Origin: an uncultured Cycloclasticus sp.
GTDB taxonomy: Bacteria; Pseudomonadota; Gammaproteobacteria; Methylococcales; Cycloclasticaceae
DNA: 64,000 bases
Direction: 5' to 3'
NCBI GenBank assembly: GCA_913060865.1
Contig: CAJXTU010000001.1
Span: 62,001-126,000 of the forward strand
Every line of letters begins with the position of its first letter. Within the stretch, counting starts at the first letter, position 1. The notes under the pieces are model-generated. The model worked only from the letters and a program-made list of their open reading frames with translations. It was not told the origin of the DNA and searched no databases. The translations under genes were made by a program, and so were the position numbers. Below, one piece after another: positions 47,878 to 56,626 of the stretch.

Positions 47878-48882
47878 TTGCATGGCAGGAAGAGTTTGCC
47901 GTGGCAACTATCGCCCACGCCTTATCGTGTTTGGTTGTCTGAAATCATGTTGCAACAAACCCAGGTAGCGACGGTTATACCGTATTTTGAACGGTTTATT
48001 GATAACTTCCCAAGTATCGAAGCCTTGGCTAAAGCCCCCTTGGATGATGTGTTGCACCATTGGTCGGGATTAGGTTATTACGCACGGGCAAGAAATCTCC
48101 ACAAAACAGCCGCCATCATTGTGGAAAAATATGAAGGTAGTTTTCCTGAAACTCTAGCTGAACTTGTTGATTTGCCCGGCATTGGTCGTTCAACCGGCGG
48201 GGCGATAGCGAGCCTTTCTATGGGCCAGTCTGTGGCGATTCTTGATGGGAATGTGAAGCGAGTGCTGTGCCGTTTTTTTGCTATTCAAGGTTGGTCAGGA
48301 AGCGCGGCCATTTTAAAACGATTATGGGTCTTATCCGAACAGCTAACGCCTAAGAAAAGTGCCGGACACTATAACCAAGCAATGATGGACTTAGGTGCAA
48401 CGGTTTGTACGCGCTCGAAGCCGAATTGCACGCAATGTCCTCTAATGAACGACTGTTTAGCGCTAAAACAAGACTTAGTGTCAATATTGCCAACACCTAA
48501 AAAGCGAATGAACCTGCCAGTCAAAAAACGTTATTGGCTGGTGCAAAAAAATGGACAGGAGTTCTTGCTAAAGCAAAGGCCTCCAGTAGGTTTATGGGGC
48601 GGGTTGTGGGCTTTTTCGGAATTTTCCAGCTATGATGAATTGAATGTGTGGTGTGATGCGAAGGGTATCGACTTAGCGGCATCCGATAAAATGGCAGAAA
48701 AAAGGCATACTTTTTCACATTACCATTTAGATTACACGCCGATAGTATGTATGGCTCCAACGAGGCCATCTCAAATTGAAGATGAACATAGAACAAGCTG
48801 GTATCAAATAGATAGCCGTGTGAAAATAGGCTTACCAAAGCCGGTGAGTGAATTAATTTCCCAGCTAACGAATGAATCATAA
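47878..48882 (+). CDS. mutY: A/G-specific adenine glycosylase MutY
   Basis: A DNA repair enzyme (334 aa from this TTG) that removes adenine mispaired with 8-oxoguanine. Seen here: SEIMLQQTQV with the catalytic Glu (residue 22), the helix-hairpin-helix VDLPGIGRST, Asp123 in ILDGNVKRV, a 4Fe-4S site C177-x6-C184-x2-C187-x5-C193, and a C-terminal NUDIX-like domain that reads 8-oxoG. The start is uncertain. Family homology begins upstream of the TTG (FQALVLDWFHLHGRKSLPW), and the frame is open back to 47788, yet contains no ATG, GTG or other TTG; ATT at 47791 is the only near-standard choice. The gene is followed by yggX, as in E. coli. Confidence 0.9.
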   Translation: MHGRKSLPWQLSPTPYRVWLSEIMLQQTQVATVIPYFERFIDNFPSIEALAKAPLDDVLHHWSGLGYYARARNLHKTAAIIVEKYEGSFPETLAELVDLPGIGRSTGGAIASLSMGQSVAILDGNVKRVLCRFFAIQGWSGSAAILKRLWVLSEQLTPKKSAGHYNQAMMDLGATVCTRSKPNCTQCPLMNDCLALKQDLVSILPTPKKRMNLPVKKRYWLVQKNGQEFLLKQRPPVGLWGGLWAFSEFSSYDELNVWCDAKGIDLAASDKMAEKRHTFSHYHLDYTPIVCMAPTRPSQIEDEHRTSWYQIDSRVKIGLPKPVSELISQLTNES

Positions 48883-48897
48883 ATTGGGACAATAAAT

Positions 48898-49158
48898 ATG
48901 TACTGCCAAAAATTAAAACGCGAAGCAGAGGCCTTAGAAAAATCACCTTTTCCTGGTGAAATTGGGGAAAGAATCATACAAAACATCTCAAAAGAAGCGT
49001 GGCAAATGTGGTTAGCGCAACAAACGATGATTATTAATGAAAATAGGCTGACGCCATTTGAGCCCGAAGCGCGTGCATTATTAAAAGCTGAAATGGAGAA
49101 ATTTCTATTTAGTGACGACGCACAAGCACCAGAAGGCTATGTTCCACCCGCTAAATAA
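48898..49158 (+). CDS. yggX: Probable Fe(2+)-trafficking protein YggX
   Basis: An 86-residue protein of the YggX family, which protects Fe-S enzymes from oxidation and helps iron handling. The single conserved Cys is Cys3 (MYCQKL), followed by PFPGEIGERI, the WQMWLAQQTMIINE core and the C-terminal GYVPPAK. It lies 15 bases after mutY, itself an Fe-S protein; this pairing is conserved in gammaproteobacteria. Confidence 0.95.
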   Translation: MYCQKLKREAEALEKSPFPGEIGERIIQNISKEAWQMWLAQQTMIINENRLTPFEPEARALLKAEMEKFLFSDDAQAPEGYVPPAK

Positions 49159-49178
49159 GAGCATTTTTAACATCTTTC

Positions 49179-49207
49179 TTGACTAAATGCGCTTGCCGCT
49201 GTTTAAT
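49179..49207 (+). promoter_or_regulatory. Promoter of the tRNA-Phe gene
   Basis: A -35 TTGACT at 49179-49184, a 17-base spacer and a -10 TTTAAT at 49202-49207, each one base off consensus. The bases after the -10 (acgcgacc) are GC-rich, as in stringently controlled stable RNA promoters. The tRNA begins 20 bases after the -10. Confidence 0.75.
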
Positions 49208-49226
49208 ACGCGACCACATCTTAGAT

Positions 49227-49302
49227 GCCCAGATAGCTCAGTCGGTAGAGCAGTGGACTGAAAATCCTCGTGTCGATGGTTCGAATCCGTCTCTGGGCAC
49301 CA
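49227..49302 (+). tRNA. tRNA-Phe (GAA)
   Basis: A 76-base tRNA with an encoded CCA end. The acceptor stem GCCCAGA pairs with TCTGGGC, discriminator A. The anticodon loop CTGAAAA gives GAA (Phe). The T loop is GGTTCGAATCC. It is alone, with its own promoter and terminator. Confidence 0.98.
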
Positions 49303-49311
49303 CGTGTTCTA

Positions 49312-49344
49312 AAGCCTCAGCTATTTTGTAGTTGGGGCTTTTTT
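49312..49344 (+). terminator. Terminator after tRNA-Phe
   Basis: A 12-bp stem with two G-T pairs (AAGCCTCAGCTA with TAGTTGGGGCTT), loop TTTTG, followed by T residues, 10 bases after the tRNA. Confidence 0.88.
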
Positions 49345-49616
49345 AGTTGGTATGACACTAGTGTGGCTTTGAGGTTGATCTGTAGTCCTAAAAAGCATGA
49401 TGGGCTGGGTTATAGCGTCCTAATTTAATGGCAGGCTAACAATCTCCTGTTTCGCGCTCATACATATATTGATTAGACTTATCTTTCTTACTATTGCCCC
49501 TTCCCGTTTTAAAGGTTGTTTTTTCTTGGTATAAAGCTGTCTAGATTAGTGCTAAAACGAGGCCATAAAACATGCTACTATCAGAATCAAGTGACTAATT
49601 TTTAAGGGGAATTATT
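49345..49616. other. Non-coding gap between tRNA-Phe and the YceI gene
   Basis: Apart from the AAGGGG ribosome site just before 49617, I find no gene, clear promoter, hairpin or repeat in this gap. Minus-strand frames are short and broken. Confidence 0.5.
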
Positions 49617-50198
49617 ATGTTAGCCAATAAGTTTTGTTTGTTTATTTTATTATCCGTTTTTGCGATGTCAGTACAGGCGGGCTACCAGCTAGATAGTTCA
49701 AAATCATCACTGCACTTTGTTTCGATTAAGAAAGGCACAGTTGGCGAAGTGCATTCGTTTGAAAAATTGAATGGGAGCATTAGTGACGAGGGTGTTGCAA
49801 ACGTAAATATCGAATTAGCCAGTGTTAAAACAAACATTGATATTCGTGATGGGCGTATGAAGTCGCTATTGTTCGAAACGGATGTTTTTCCTACCGCAGG
49901 TGTGTCTGTGAAAATAGATGCTGCTCAGTTAGCATCAATTGAGGTAGGTGATGTAGTGACTATGCCGTTGGCGTTGACGCTCGATTTACACGGAATATCC
50001 AAGGTTATTCAAACGGAGCTCCAAATAATTGGCTTAGGTGGCGGTATTTTGTTGGTAAACACGATGAAGCCGGTGATGTTGAATGCGTTTGATTATAGGT
50101 TGGATGTGGGGATTAAGAAACTGATGGAAGTGGCAAATCTTCCATCCATTGCGTCAGCTGTTCCCGTGTCGTTTAGCTTGGTTTTTAAACGGCAATAA
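49617..50198 (+). CDS. YceI family periplasmic protein
   Basis: A 193-residue exported protein; the signal peptide ends at SVQA (cleavage after about Ala21). The mature part is a lipocalin-like YceI domain (YQLDSSKSSLHFVSIKKG..., KIDAAQLASIEVGD), a fold that binds polyisoprenoid-type lipids. AAGGGG precedes the ATG. The physiological role is unknown. It appears to be a single-gene unit. Confidence 0.9.
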   Translation: MLANKFCLFILLSVFAMSVQAGYQLDSSKSSLHFVSIKKGTVGEVHSFEKLNGSISDEGVANVNIELASVKTNIDIRDGRMKSLLFETDVFPTAGVSVKIDAAQLASIEVGDVVTMPLALTLDLHGISKVIQTELQIIGLGGGILLVNTMKPVMLNAFDYRLDVGIKKLMEVANLPSIASAVPVSFSLVFKRQ

Positions 50199-50313
50199 AC
50201 GGGTTAAGTATTAATTGACCCGACTAAAACGTTGATAAGTATGTGCGAAGAGGCATGTTTATTTAACTCATCCAATTGGCCGTATCGTTTGCGTGAAATG
50301 TGAGCCCTTTGGG

Positions 50314-50319
50314 TATAAT
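50314..50319 (+). promoter_or_regulatory. -10 element upstream of hrpA
   Basis: TATAAT at 50314-50319, with no good -35 at the normal distance. Transcription would start near 50326, which makes an initiation at the TTG of 50330 unlikely and favours the ATG at 50351. Confidence 0.45.
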
Positions 50320-50350
50320 GTGAATTTACTTGGCGACCGCTATTTCTCAA

Positions 50351-53300
50351 ATGCCTTCAACACCAACCGTTAACACTGTTCGTGCGTTAATACCTACTTG
50401 CCTTATTAAGGATCAGCACAACTTTCGTGCGCAATTAAAAAAAGTAGCTACGGTTAATTCTGTAGATCTACAGGAGAAGCTAAGGGCGCTAAACGACCGA
50501 GTGATTAAATCTATCCGTCAGGTCGAACAGCGTGCAGACAGTTGCCCAAAAATCAATTTTCCTGACTTACCGATTAGTGAGAAAAGAAAAGAAATTGCTG
50601 AGCTGATTGCAAATAATCAAGTCATTATCCTTTGTGGTGAAACAGGCTCGGGCAAAACCACGCAATTGCCTAAAATTTGCCTAGAATTAGGGCGTGGGTT
50701 TAAAGGGCAAATTGGTCATACACAGCCGCGTCGGTTGGCAGCGATCAGTGTGGCACAACGAATAGCCGATGAGCTAAAGTCAGAGTTAGGCCAAGCAGTT
50801 GGTTACAAGATTCGTTTTCAGGGAAAGGAGAATCAGCAAACCCTTGTGAAGCTAATGACGGACGGTATTTTATTGGCAGAAATCAAGTCGGACCCATTTT
50901 TAAGCCATTACGATACGTTAATACTGGATGAGGCGCACGAACGAAGCTTAAATATTGATTTTCTCTTAGGGTATATGAAATGGCTGTTACCCAAGCGGCC
51001 AGATTTAAAACTGATTGTTACATCGGCGACGATAGACCCTGAACGCTTTTCTAAGCACTTTAATGGCGCGCCGATTATTAATGTATCGGGGCGAACTTAT
51101 CCCGTTGAAATGCGTTACCGACCCATTGGTGTCGATGCGGAGCAAAGCGATCAAGATCGGGTGCAGGCGATTGTTAACGCCGCAGATGAGCTACACCGCG
51201 ATAGAGCAGGCGACATTTTAGTGTTTTTAAGTGGCGAACGGGAAATTCGTGAAGCGGCTGAGGCGCTTAGAAAGCATCATCCGCCGGGCTATGATATTTT
51301 ACCGTTGTATTCGCGCTTGAGTGGCAAAGAGCAGGCCGCCATTTTTAAGCCACACAAAAGGCCCCGTATTGTATTGGCGACAAATGTGGCAGAAACCTCG
51401 CTGACTGTGCCTGGTATCCGTTGTGTTATTGATACGGGATTAGCGCGAATTAGCCGCTTTAGTCAACGCAGTAAAATACAACAGTTGCCGATAGAGCCCA
51501 TCTCTCAGGCTAGTGCAAATCAACGTAGTGGCCGTTGTGGGCGAGAAGCAGCAGGTATTTGTATTCGCTTGTTTAGTGAAGACGACTTTAGCCAACGACC
51601 TGAATTTACCGAGCCGGAAATATTACGAACCAACCTTGCTTCGGTTATTTTACAAATGAAATCGTTACGCTTGGCTGAGATTAGCCATTTTCCCTTTTTA
51701 GAGCCGCCTGCCGATAAAATGATTCGTAGTGGTGTTCGCAGTTTGCATGAGCTAGGCGCACTGGATGAGAAAGAGAAGCTGACGCAAATTGGCAGACGCC
51801 TAACGCAATTTCCGCTGGATCCACAGTTTGGCCGCATGTTGTTAGCCGCAGAGGATTTTCAGTGCTTAGAAGAAGTGTTAACCATCGTGTCGGCGCTATC
51901 AATTCAAGATCCTAGGGAGCGTCCGAGTGATAAGGCGAAGTATGCTGATGAGAAGCACAAAGCATTTCAAAATGAATCATCAGATTTTTTGTCATTTCTC
52001 ATCTTATGGCGAGAGATTCAACAACAAAAGAAAGAGTTGTCTAGTAATCAGTTTCGCAAATATTGCCGGGAGAATTTTCTAGCTTATATGCGAATAAAGG
52101 ATTGGGAAGATATTCGCCGGCAGCTGCTTGACTTGGTCAAGAAGAATCAAAGTTTAAAAATAAATACGGTCGAGGCGGGTGATGACGCGATTCATCAGGC
52201 ATTATTGACGGGGCTCGTCACGCGTATTGGTTTTAAGCATGAACAGTCGGAATATTTAGGTGCTCGAAATTTAAAATTTCATATTCATCCAGCCTCTACC
52301 TTATTTAAAAAACAGCCGAAATGGTTGATGGCGGCTGAACAGGTAGAAACCACGCGGGTTTATGGGCGAACTGTCGCTAGCATCAAACCTGAATGGATTG
52401 AAAAAATAGCATCGCATTTAATAAAACATACCTACTATGAACCGCATTGGTCTAAAAAGTCAGCGCAAGCGATGGTACATGAACAATTGCTGCTGTTTGG
52501 GTTAACCATCAGCAAAGGCCGAAAAGTACCACTAGCCCGAGTCGAGCCAGAGCAAGCTCGAGAGATGTTTATTCGCCGAGGTTTAGTGGATAGAGATATG
52601 GTCTGTCATGCGGCCTTCTTTAGAAAAAATGAGCAATTGCTAGGGGATATAGATTACGAGCAGCAAAAAGGGCGCCGTGTTGATCTACTTATTGATGAGC
52701 AGGCGCTATTTGAATTTTATGATAACAGGTTGCCAGCGAATATAACGAGTCTGGCGCATTTAAATAAGTGGATAAAAAACGATAAAAATCAAAACTCCTT
52801 GGTGTTAACTGCTGATGAGGTGTCTCCAGCGGATGAGTCGGTTGTTGATGCAGAGCAGTTCCCAGACATGCGGTTGATAAACGGTGTGCCGATCAAATTG
52901 AGTTACCGTTTTGAACCAGGGCATGATGAAGATGGTGTGACGGCGCATATTCCTTTGGCGCAGCTAAACCAATTGACTGGCGACGGCTTTGAATGGTTGG
53001 TGCCGGGCTTGTACGCTGAAAAATTACAGGCTTTAATTAAGGGCTTGCCAAAGAATTTACGTAAGCAGTTTGTTCCCGTGCCAAATTTTGTAGACGCTTG
53101 TATAGAAGGAATGGACTATTCGAGTGGGCGTTTGCTGGATAAATTAGCGTACTTTTTAAATAAGCAAACGGGTTCAACGTTAACCGCCGCAACTTTTGAG
53201 GTGAATAAGTTGCCCGTTCATTTACGCATGAACTTTTATATTGTTGATAACAAATCGACCGTTATTGCTGCATCAAAAGATTTTAATGCACTAAAAAGAC

Positions 53301-54220
53301 AGTATGCAGAAAAGGCAGGGGTGCAGTTCCAGTCCGCATTGAGCAATGCTTTGTCATCATCAGGGTCAAAAAACTGGCAGTTTGATGATATTCCTGAACA
53401 GCAAACGATTAAGCACCAAGGTCAAGAATTAAAAGGTTTTCCAGCCTTAGTGGATGAGAAAACAAGCGTGGGTTTGACGCTGATGGATTCTGCTGAAGAA
53501 GCTCAAAAGGCGCATAAGGATGGTTTGATACGGCTGTTTCGTTTGAAGTTTTCAAAAGAATTAAAAAAATTAAGTCGTCAATCTGCCATAACAACGTCGC
53601 AAGCGTTTAGTTATCAGGGATTGAAAACACACCCTTACTGTAAACGGCGTATAGGTGAGGATGTATTTGATGACTTGGCCCATCAGTTGATGTCGAGTTT
53701 TTTTGCGGATCAAGATATTCGTTCAGAAGCAGAATTTGATCAGGCAGCGCAAAAGAATGATGTATCGCTGTATGCGAAAGGCTATGAGTTATCGGAGATC
53801 ATTTCAACACTATTGTCGGCGTATCAACAGGTGCTTATAGAGTTGGAGCGCTGGCAGAATGAAAAGGCGCTTTACGAGGACATTTCGAGGCAGCTGTCTT
53901 GTTTGTGCTACCAAGGCTTTATTCGATACGTTCCAGCCGAACAATTAATGCTTTATACCCGGTATTTAAAAGCGATTAAGATTCGCTTATCGAAGGTGGG
54001 TGGACAAATGCAAAAAGATGCAGGCAAGGCAAAACAAGCTAAGCAATTTGAAAAAAAGTTTTGGTCGTTTGTTTCATCTACAAATACGGATCCTGAAACA
54101 GAAGCGTTTAGGTGGCTACTAGAGGAATTTAGAATATCGCTCTTTGCCCAACAGATTAAAACGAGGCTGCCGATTTCAGAAAAGCGGCTTGAGAAAGCAT
54201 GGGCTGCTATGTTGACTTAA
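50351..54220 (+). CDS. hrpA: ATP-dependent RNA helicase HrpA
   Basis: A 1289-residue DEAH-box helicase. Motifs: I GETGSGKT (about 96-103), Ia TQPRRLAA, II DEAH in LILDEAHERS (about 193), III SATID, V TNVAETSLT, VI QRSGRCGR. They are followed by the HA2 and OB domains and the large C-terminal DUF3418 of HrpA. In E. coli HrpA rescues stalled ribosomes and processes mRNA. The frame extends seven codons upstream to a TTG at 50330. I prefer the ATG at 50351 because of the -10 position; neither start has a good ribosome site. Confidence 0.94.
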   Translation: MPSTPTVNTVRALIPTCLIKDQHNFRAQLKKVATVNSVDLQEKLRALNDRVIKSIRQVEQRADSCPKINFPDLPISEKRKEIAELIANNQVIILCGETGSGKTTQLPKICLELGRGFKGQIGHTQPRRLAAISVAQRIADELKSELGQAVGYKIRFQGKENQQTLVKLMTDGILLAEIKSDPFLSHYDTLILDEAHERSLNIDFLLGYMKWLLPKRPDLKLIVTSATIDPERFSKHFNGAPIINVSGRTYPVEMRYRPIGVDAEQSDQDRVQAIVNAADELHRDRAGDILVFLSGEREIREAAEALRKHHPPGYDILPLYSRLSGKEQAAIFKPHKRPRIVLATNVAETSLTVPGIRCVIDTGLARISRFSQRSKIQQLPIEPISQASANQRSGRCGREAAGICIRLFSEDDFSQRPEFTEPEILRTNLASVILQMKSLRLAEISHFPFLEPPADKMIRSGVRSLHELGALDEKEKLTQIGRRLTQFPLDPQFGRMLLAAEDFQCLEEVLTIVSALSIQDPRERPSDKAKYADEKHKAFQNESSDFLSFLILWREIQQQKKELSSNQFRKYCRENFLAYMRIKDWEDIRRQLLDLVKKNQSLKINTVEAGDDAIHQALLTGLVTRIGFKHEQSEYLGARNLKFHIHPASTLFKKQPKWLMAAEQVETTRVYGRTVASIKPEWIEKIASHLIKHTYYEPHWSKKSAQAMVHEQLLLFGLTISKGRKVPLARVEPEQAREMFIRRGLVDRDMVCHAAFFRKNEQLLGDIDYEQQKGRRVDLLIDEQALFEFYDNRLPANITSLAHLNKWIKNDKNQNSLVLTADEVSPADESVVDAEQFPDMRLINGVPIKLSYRFEPGHDEDGVTAHIPLAQLNQLTGDGFEWLVPGLYAEKLQALIKGLPKNLRKQFVPVPNFVDACIEGMDYSSGRLLDKLAYFLNKQTGSTLTAATFEVNKLPVHLRMNFYIVDNKSTVIAASKDFNALKRQYAEKAGVQFQSALSNALSSSGSKNWQFDDIPEQQTIKHQGQELKGFPALVDEKTSVGLTLMDSAEEAQKAHKDGLIRLFRLKFSKELKKLSRQSAITTSQAFSYQGLKTHPYCKRRIGEDVFDDLAHQLMSSFFADQDIRSEAEFDQAAQKNDVSLYAKGYELSEIISTLLSAYQQVLIELERWQNEKALYEDISRQLSCLCYQGFIRYVPAEQLMLYTRYLKAIKIRLSKVGGQMQKDAGKAKQAKQFEKKFWSFVSSTNTDPETEAFRWLLEEFRISLFAQQIKTRLPISEKRLEKAWAAMLT

Positions 54221-54371
54221 ATCAAAATCAGTAGCAGTTGTTCAACTTGTGCAGTGACGAGGCGTTTCAATAACGCTATAAAGACCCTGTTGACGAAAGC
54301 GGCAATATTTCTAGGAGGCGTGTTTTAGGCGTCATTTATAAGCAAATAACAGGATTAAAAGAGGAAAGAGA

Positions 54372-54809
54372 ATGGAACAGCTACCGCACACATACACGGT
54401 TAACGTGACCGGAACGCCAGATACGACATTAAGTACTTTTTCTAATCATTTACCTATTATCAAAATAGCGCCACCGAAAGAGTTTGATGGACCGGGGGAT
54501 CAATGGTCGCCTGAGGAGTTGTTAATGGCGTCTTTATCGAGCTGTCTTATTTTGTCATTCAAGGCCATTGCGCGTGCTTCAAAATTAGAATGGCACGACT
54601 TACAGTGCGATTCGTCGGGTGTTTTAGATAAGGTAGACAGAAAGGTTCTTTTTACTAAAATAAACACAAAAGCAACGTTGCTACTGAGCGATAGCAACGA
54701 TATTGATAAAGCTGAGCGACTATTAAGGAAAGCTGAAGCGACGTGTTTTATCAGTAATTCTTTGTCCTGTGATCTAGGTTTTGAATGCGAGATAAACGTT
54801 AAATCTTAG
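54372..54809 (+). CDS. OsmC/Ohr family protein
   Basis: A 145-residue protein of the OsmC family, whose members reduce organic or fatty acid peroxides. The two redox cysteines are Cys58 (ASLSSCLILSF) and Cys125 (EATCFISNS), and the surrounding WSPEELLMASLSSC is the family core. Glu49 or a nearby residue would be the usual partner. AGAGGAAAGAG precedes the ATG. It is closer to the OsmC-like/YhfA group than to classic Ohr. Confidence 0.9.
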   Translation: MEQLPHTYTVNVTGTPDTTLSTFSNHLPIIKIAPPKEFDGPGDQWSPEELLMASLSSCLILSFKAIARASKLEWHDLQCDSSGVLDKVDRKVLFTKINTKATLLLSDSNDIDKAERLLRKAEATCFISNSLSCDLGFECEINVKS

Positions 54810-55061
54810 GGTTTTTTGACGCTAGAGTGACAGTGTTCGTCTTTTTGAAGCGTCTGGACATGCTCAAGTTGTAAATTTAGCTCAGTTGTAGCGTTGTTAT
54901 CATTATGCACCTTGGCGAGTGTTGAGTCATTAGGTAGTAGAGCTACTGAGGTATTCATTAAGTTCAATGACGTGCGCACTTAATTTTTAGTCATAGCTAA
55001 AAGCTCGACGAAATCATGACTTGTATAGCACTGCAAAGTGAAGCAGTTATTTTATAAATAA

Positions 55062-55358
55062 TTACTTGCGCTGCTGAACTAAAACCCAAGGTAGTACAAT
55101 AACTGACCAAAGGTTGCTTCCACCTTTGGACCACAGTAATGCCTCTTCATTCGATACGCCAGATAAGTGACCTTCAGCGACCCACTGCTCAATGGCCGGT
55201 TTATTGTCATTAGCTATTTCGACCGCTGCGTCTATGAGGTCTAGGTCGCTCGATACATGTAATAAATTACCGCGAGCAAAGAAACGCTCTAAATCTTTCC
55301 ATTCAATAGCGGCTGTTTCGGCATGTAGTGTATGCCATTGATCAGTTTTATTTTCCAT
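55062..55358 (-). CDS. DUF2288 family protein
   Basis: A 98-residue soluble protein of the DUF2288 family. Conserved parts are ETAAIEWKDLERFFARGN, DLDLIDAAVEIANDN and the C-terminal LWSVIVLPWVLVQ. No function is known. It is divergent from the YeeE pair by about 90 bases. Downstream, up to the OsmC gene, lie about 250 bases with only a doubtful short frame. Confidence 0.82.
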   Translation of the reverse strand: MENKTDQWHTLHAETAAIEWKDLERFFARGNLLHVSSDLDLIDAAVEIANDNKPAIEQWVAEGHLSGVSNEEALLWSKGGSNLWSVIVLPWVLVQQRK

Positions 55359-55406
55359 GTGACTATTTTACATGGATTTATTAAAATCATGGTTAGTAGG
55401 CGCCCT

Positions 55407-55412
55407 TATAAT
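55407..55412 (+). promoter_or_regulatory. -10 element of the YeeE operon
   Basis: TATAAT, 40 bases before the first YeeE start. No good -35 is visible at 16-18 bases, so an activator may be needed. Confidence 0.35.
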
Positions 55413-55451
55413 GTAAGATAATAAGCATATAAATTTTTGGAGAATAGTCAG

Positions 55452-55880
55452 ATGGAAAACTTTACCCCTTATTCGTCGTTGGCAGGCGGAATTTTATTGG
55501 GCATTAGTGCCAGTATATTGATGTATTTAAATGGCCGCATTGCTGGCATTAGCGGCATTGTTGGAGGTATCTTGAATAACCCTTCTGCGGCCGAAAAGGC
55601 TTGGCGGGCGGCTTTTGTCGTAGGGATTATTGGTGGAGCATCTGTTTACGCTTACTTCTTTCCCGTTAGTATCGAGCCGCGTGAACACGTTACAACAGCG
55701 TTGTTAATTGTGGGTGGGCTGATTGTAGGGTTTGGAACGGCGATGGGCGGCGGCTGTACTAGTGGTCATGGCGTGTGTGGAATATCGCGCTTTTCGTTAA
55801 GGTCAATAACAGCGACGATGGTGTTTCTTGTTGCGGGTATAGCCACTGTTTATATCGTTAATCAAGTGATAGGAGTGTAG
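55452..55880 (+). CDS. YeeE/YedE family half-transporter, first component
   Basis: A 142-residue inner membrane protein with about four membrane segments, equal to the N-terminal half of YeeE-type thiosulfate or sulfur-compound transporters. The conserved FGTAMGGGCTSGHGVCGISR carries the cysteines that line the substrate path in YeeE. The ATG at 55452 has GGAG at the right distance; the frame extends five codons upstream to a TTG. The second half is encoded 2 bases downstream. The substrate is inferred from the family. Confidence 0.88.
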   Translation: MENFTPYSSLAGGILLGISASILMYLNGRIAGISGIVGGILNNPSAAEKAWRAAFVVGIIGGASVYAYFFPVSIEPREHVTTALLIVGGLIVGFGTAMGGGCTSGHGVCGISRFSLRSITATMVFLVAGIATVYIVNQVIGV

Positions 55881-55882
55881 CA

Positions 55883-56296
55883 ATGAATAAAATAATAAGT
55901 GCATTATTGGCAGGGATTATTTTTGGTGTCGGTATAACCTTGTCCGGCATGGTCGACCCGAACAAAGTGGTTAACTTTTTAGATGTAGCCGGTGATTGGG
56001 ACCCGAGCTTAATGTTTGTATTAGGTGGTGGCGTGATAACGACCACTATTGCGTACCGTTTTATTTTTGCACAGAATAAGCCGTTGTTTGCTGAGGATTT
56101 TCATTTGCCCACGTTGTTGAAAATTGACACGAAGCTATTATTCGGTTCGGCCTTATTTGGTGTGGGTTGGGGCTTGATCGGGTATTGCCCGGGCCCTGCG
56201 GTTGCGAGTATTGGCTTTAGATTTGAAGAGCCGCTTATAGTGGTTGTGTCTATGCTAGCTGGAATATTGTTATTTAAAGTAACGTCGAAGGCTTAA
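55883..56296 (+). CDS. YeeE/YedE family half-transporter, second component (DUF6691-like)
   Basis: A 137-residue membrane protein, the partner of the preceding half. It has the signatures GITLSGMVDPNKVVNFLDV and GVGWGLIGYCPGPAVASIG, with the conserved Cys of the YeeE second half. The pair likely forms one transport unit for a sulfur compound. A strong terminator follows. Confidence 0.88.
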   Translation: MNKIISALLAGIIFGVGITLSGMVDPNKVVNFLDVAGDWDPSLMFVLGGGVITTTIAYRFIFAQNKPLFAEDFHLPTLLKIDTKLLFGSALFGVGWGLIGYCPGPAVASIGFRFEEPLIVVVSMLAGILLFKVTSKA

Positions 56297-56311
56297 TTTG
56301 ATTTAGGTAAC

Positions 56312-56342
56312 AAAAAAGCCACGCATTTTGCGTGGCTTTTTT
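56312..56342. terminator. Bidirectional terminator after the YeeE pair
   Basis: A perfect 14-bp inverted repeat, AAAAAAGCCACGCA with its complement, and a 3-base loop. The A and T runs allow use in both directions, for the YeeE operon on the plus strand and the DUF2892 relic on the minus strand. Confidence 0.92.
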
Positions 56343-56353
56343 GTGGTTATTCG

Positions 56354-56550
56354 TCAGCTTTTTAGTGGGCTTATGCCGAATAATAAATGAGCCGGACATC
56401 AGCTAATAAAGGCAGTAGGAAAAGGTGTTAGGCCGGTGGTGATCAGTAGTTTTGTGCTATAACGCCCCAATTAATAATGGCAACTCCAATAACGATTTTT
56501 AAAATTTTATTAACACCAGTTCTATATTTGTGATCACTATTTTTTCCCAT
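56354..56550 (-). pseudogene. DUF2892 (YgaP-like) membrane protein, broken
   Basis: On the minus strand from an ATG at 56550 the DNA encodes a 35-residue peptide whose end reads NKILKIVIGVAIINWGVIAQ, then a TGA at 56443-56445. In the next frame from 56446 the homology continues as GLTPFPTAFIS, a TGA, then CPAHLLFGISPLKS and a stop at 56354-56356. DUF2892 proteins have the same order: a short basic N-terminus, a first helix, IGxxPLLTxLxxWCP and LFGIS. So there is one frameshift and one stop where Trp is expected before Cys-Pro. These small membrane proteins often accompany sulfur transport and sulfurtransferase genes, as here (YeeE pair, TauE). Confidence 0.65.
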
Positions 56551-56626
56551 TTATTATGTTCGTGCGTGTAAATTAACGGGTTTTTTTATACCGTATGTCA
56601 CACTATTATAGCGGTGGGGGCCTCTT

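Noticed and set aside
48521-48946. A 141-codon minus-strand frame over the end of mutY and start of yggX
   Set aside because: Both overlapped genes are well-supported known families; the antisense product resembles nothing and spans two genes.
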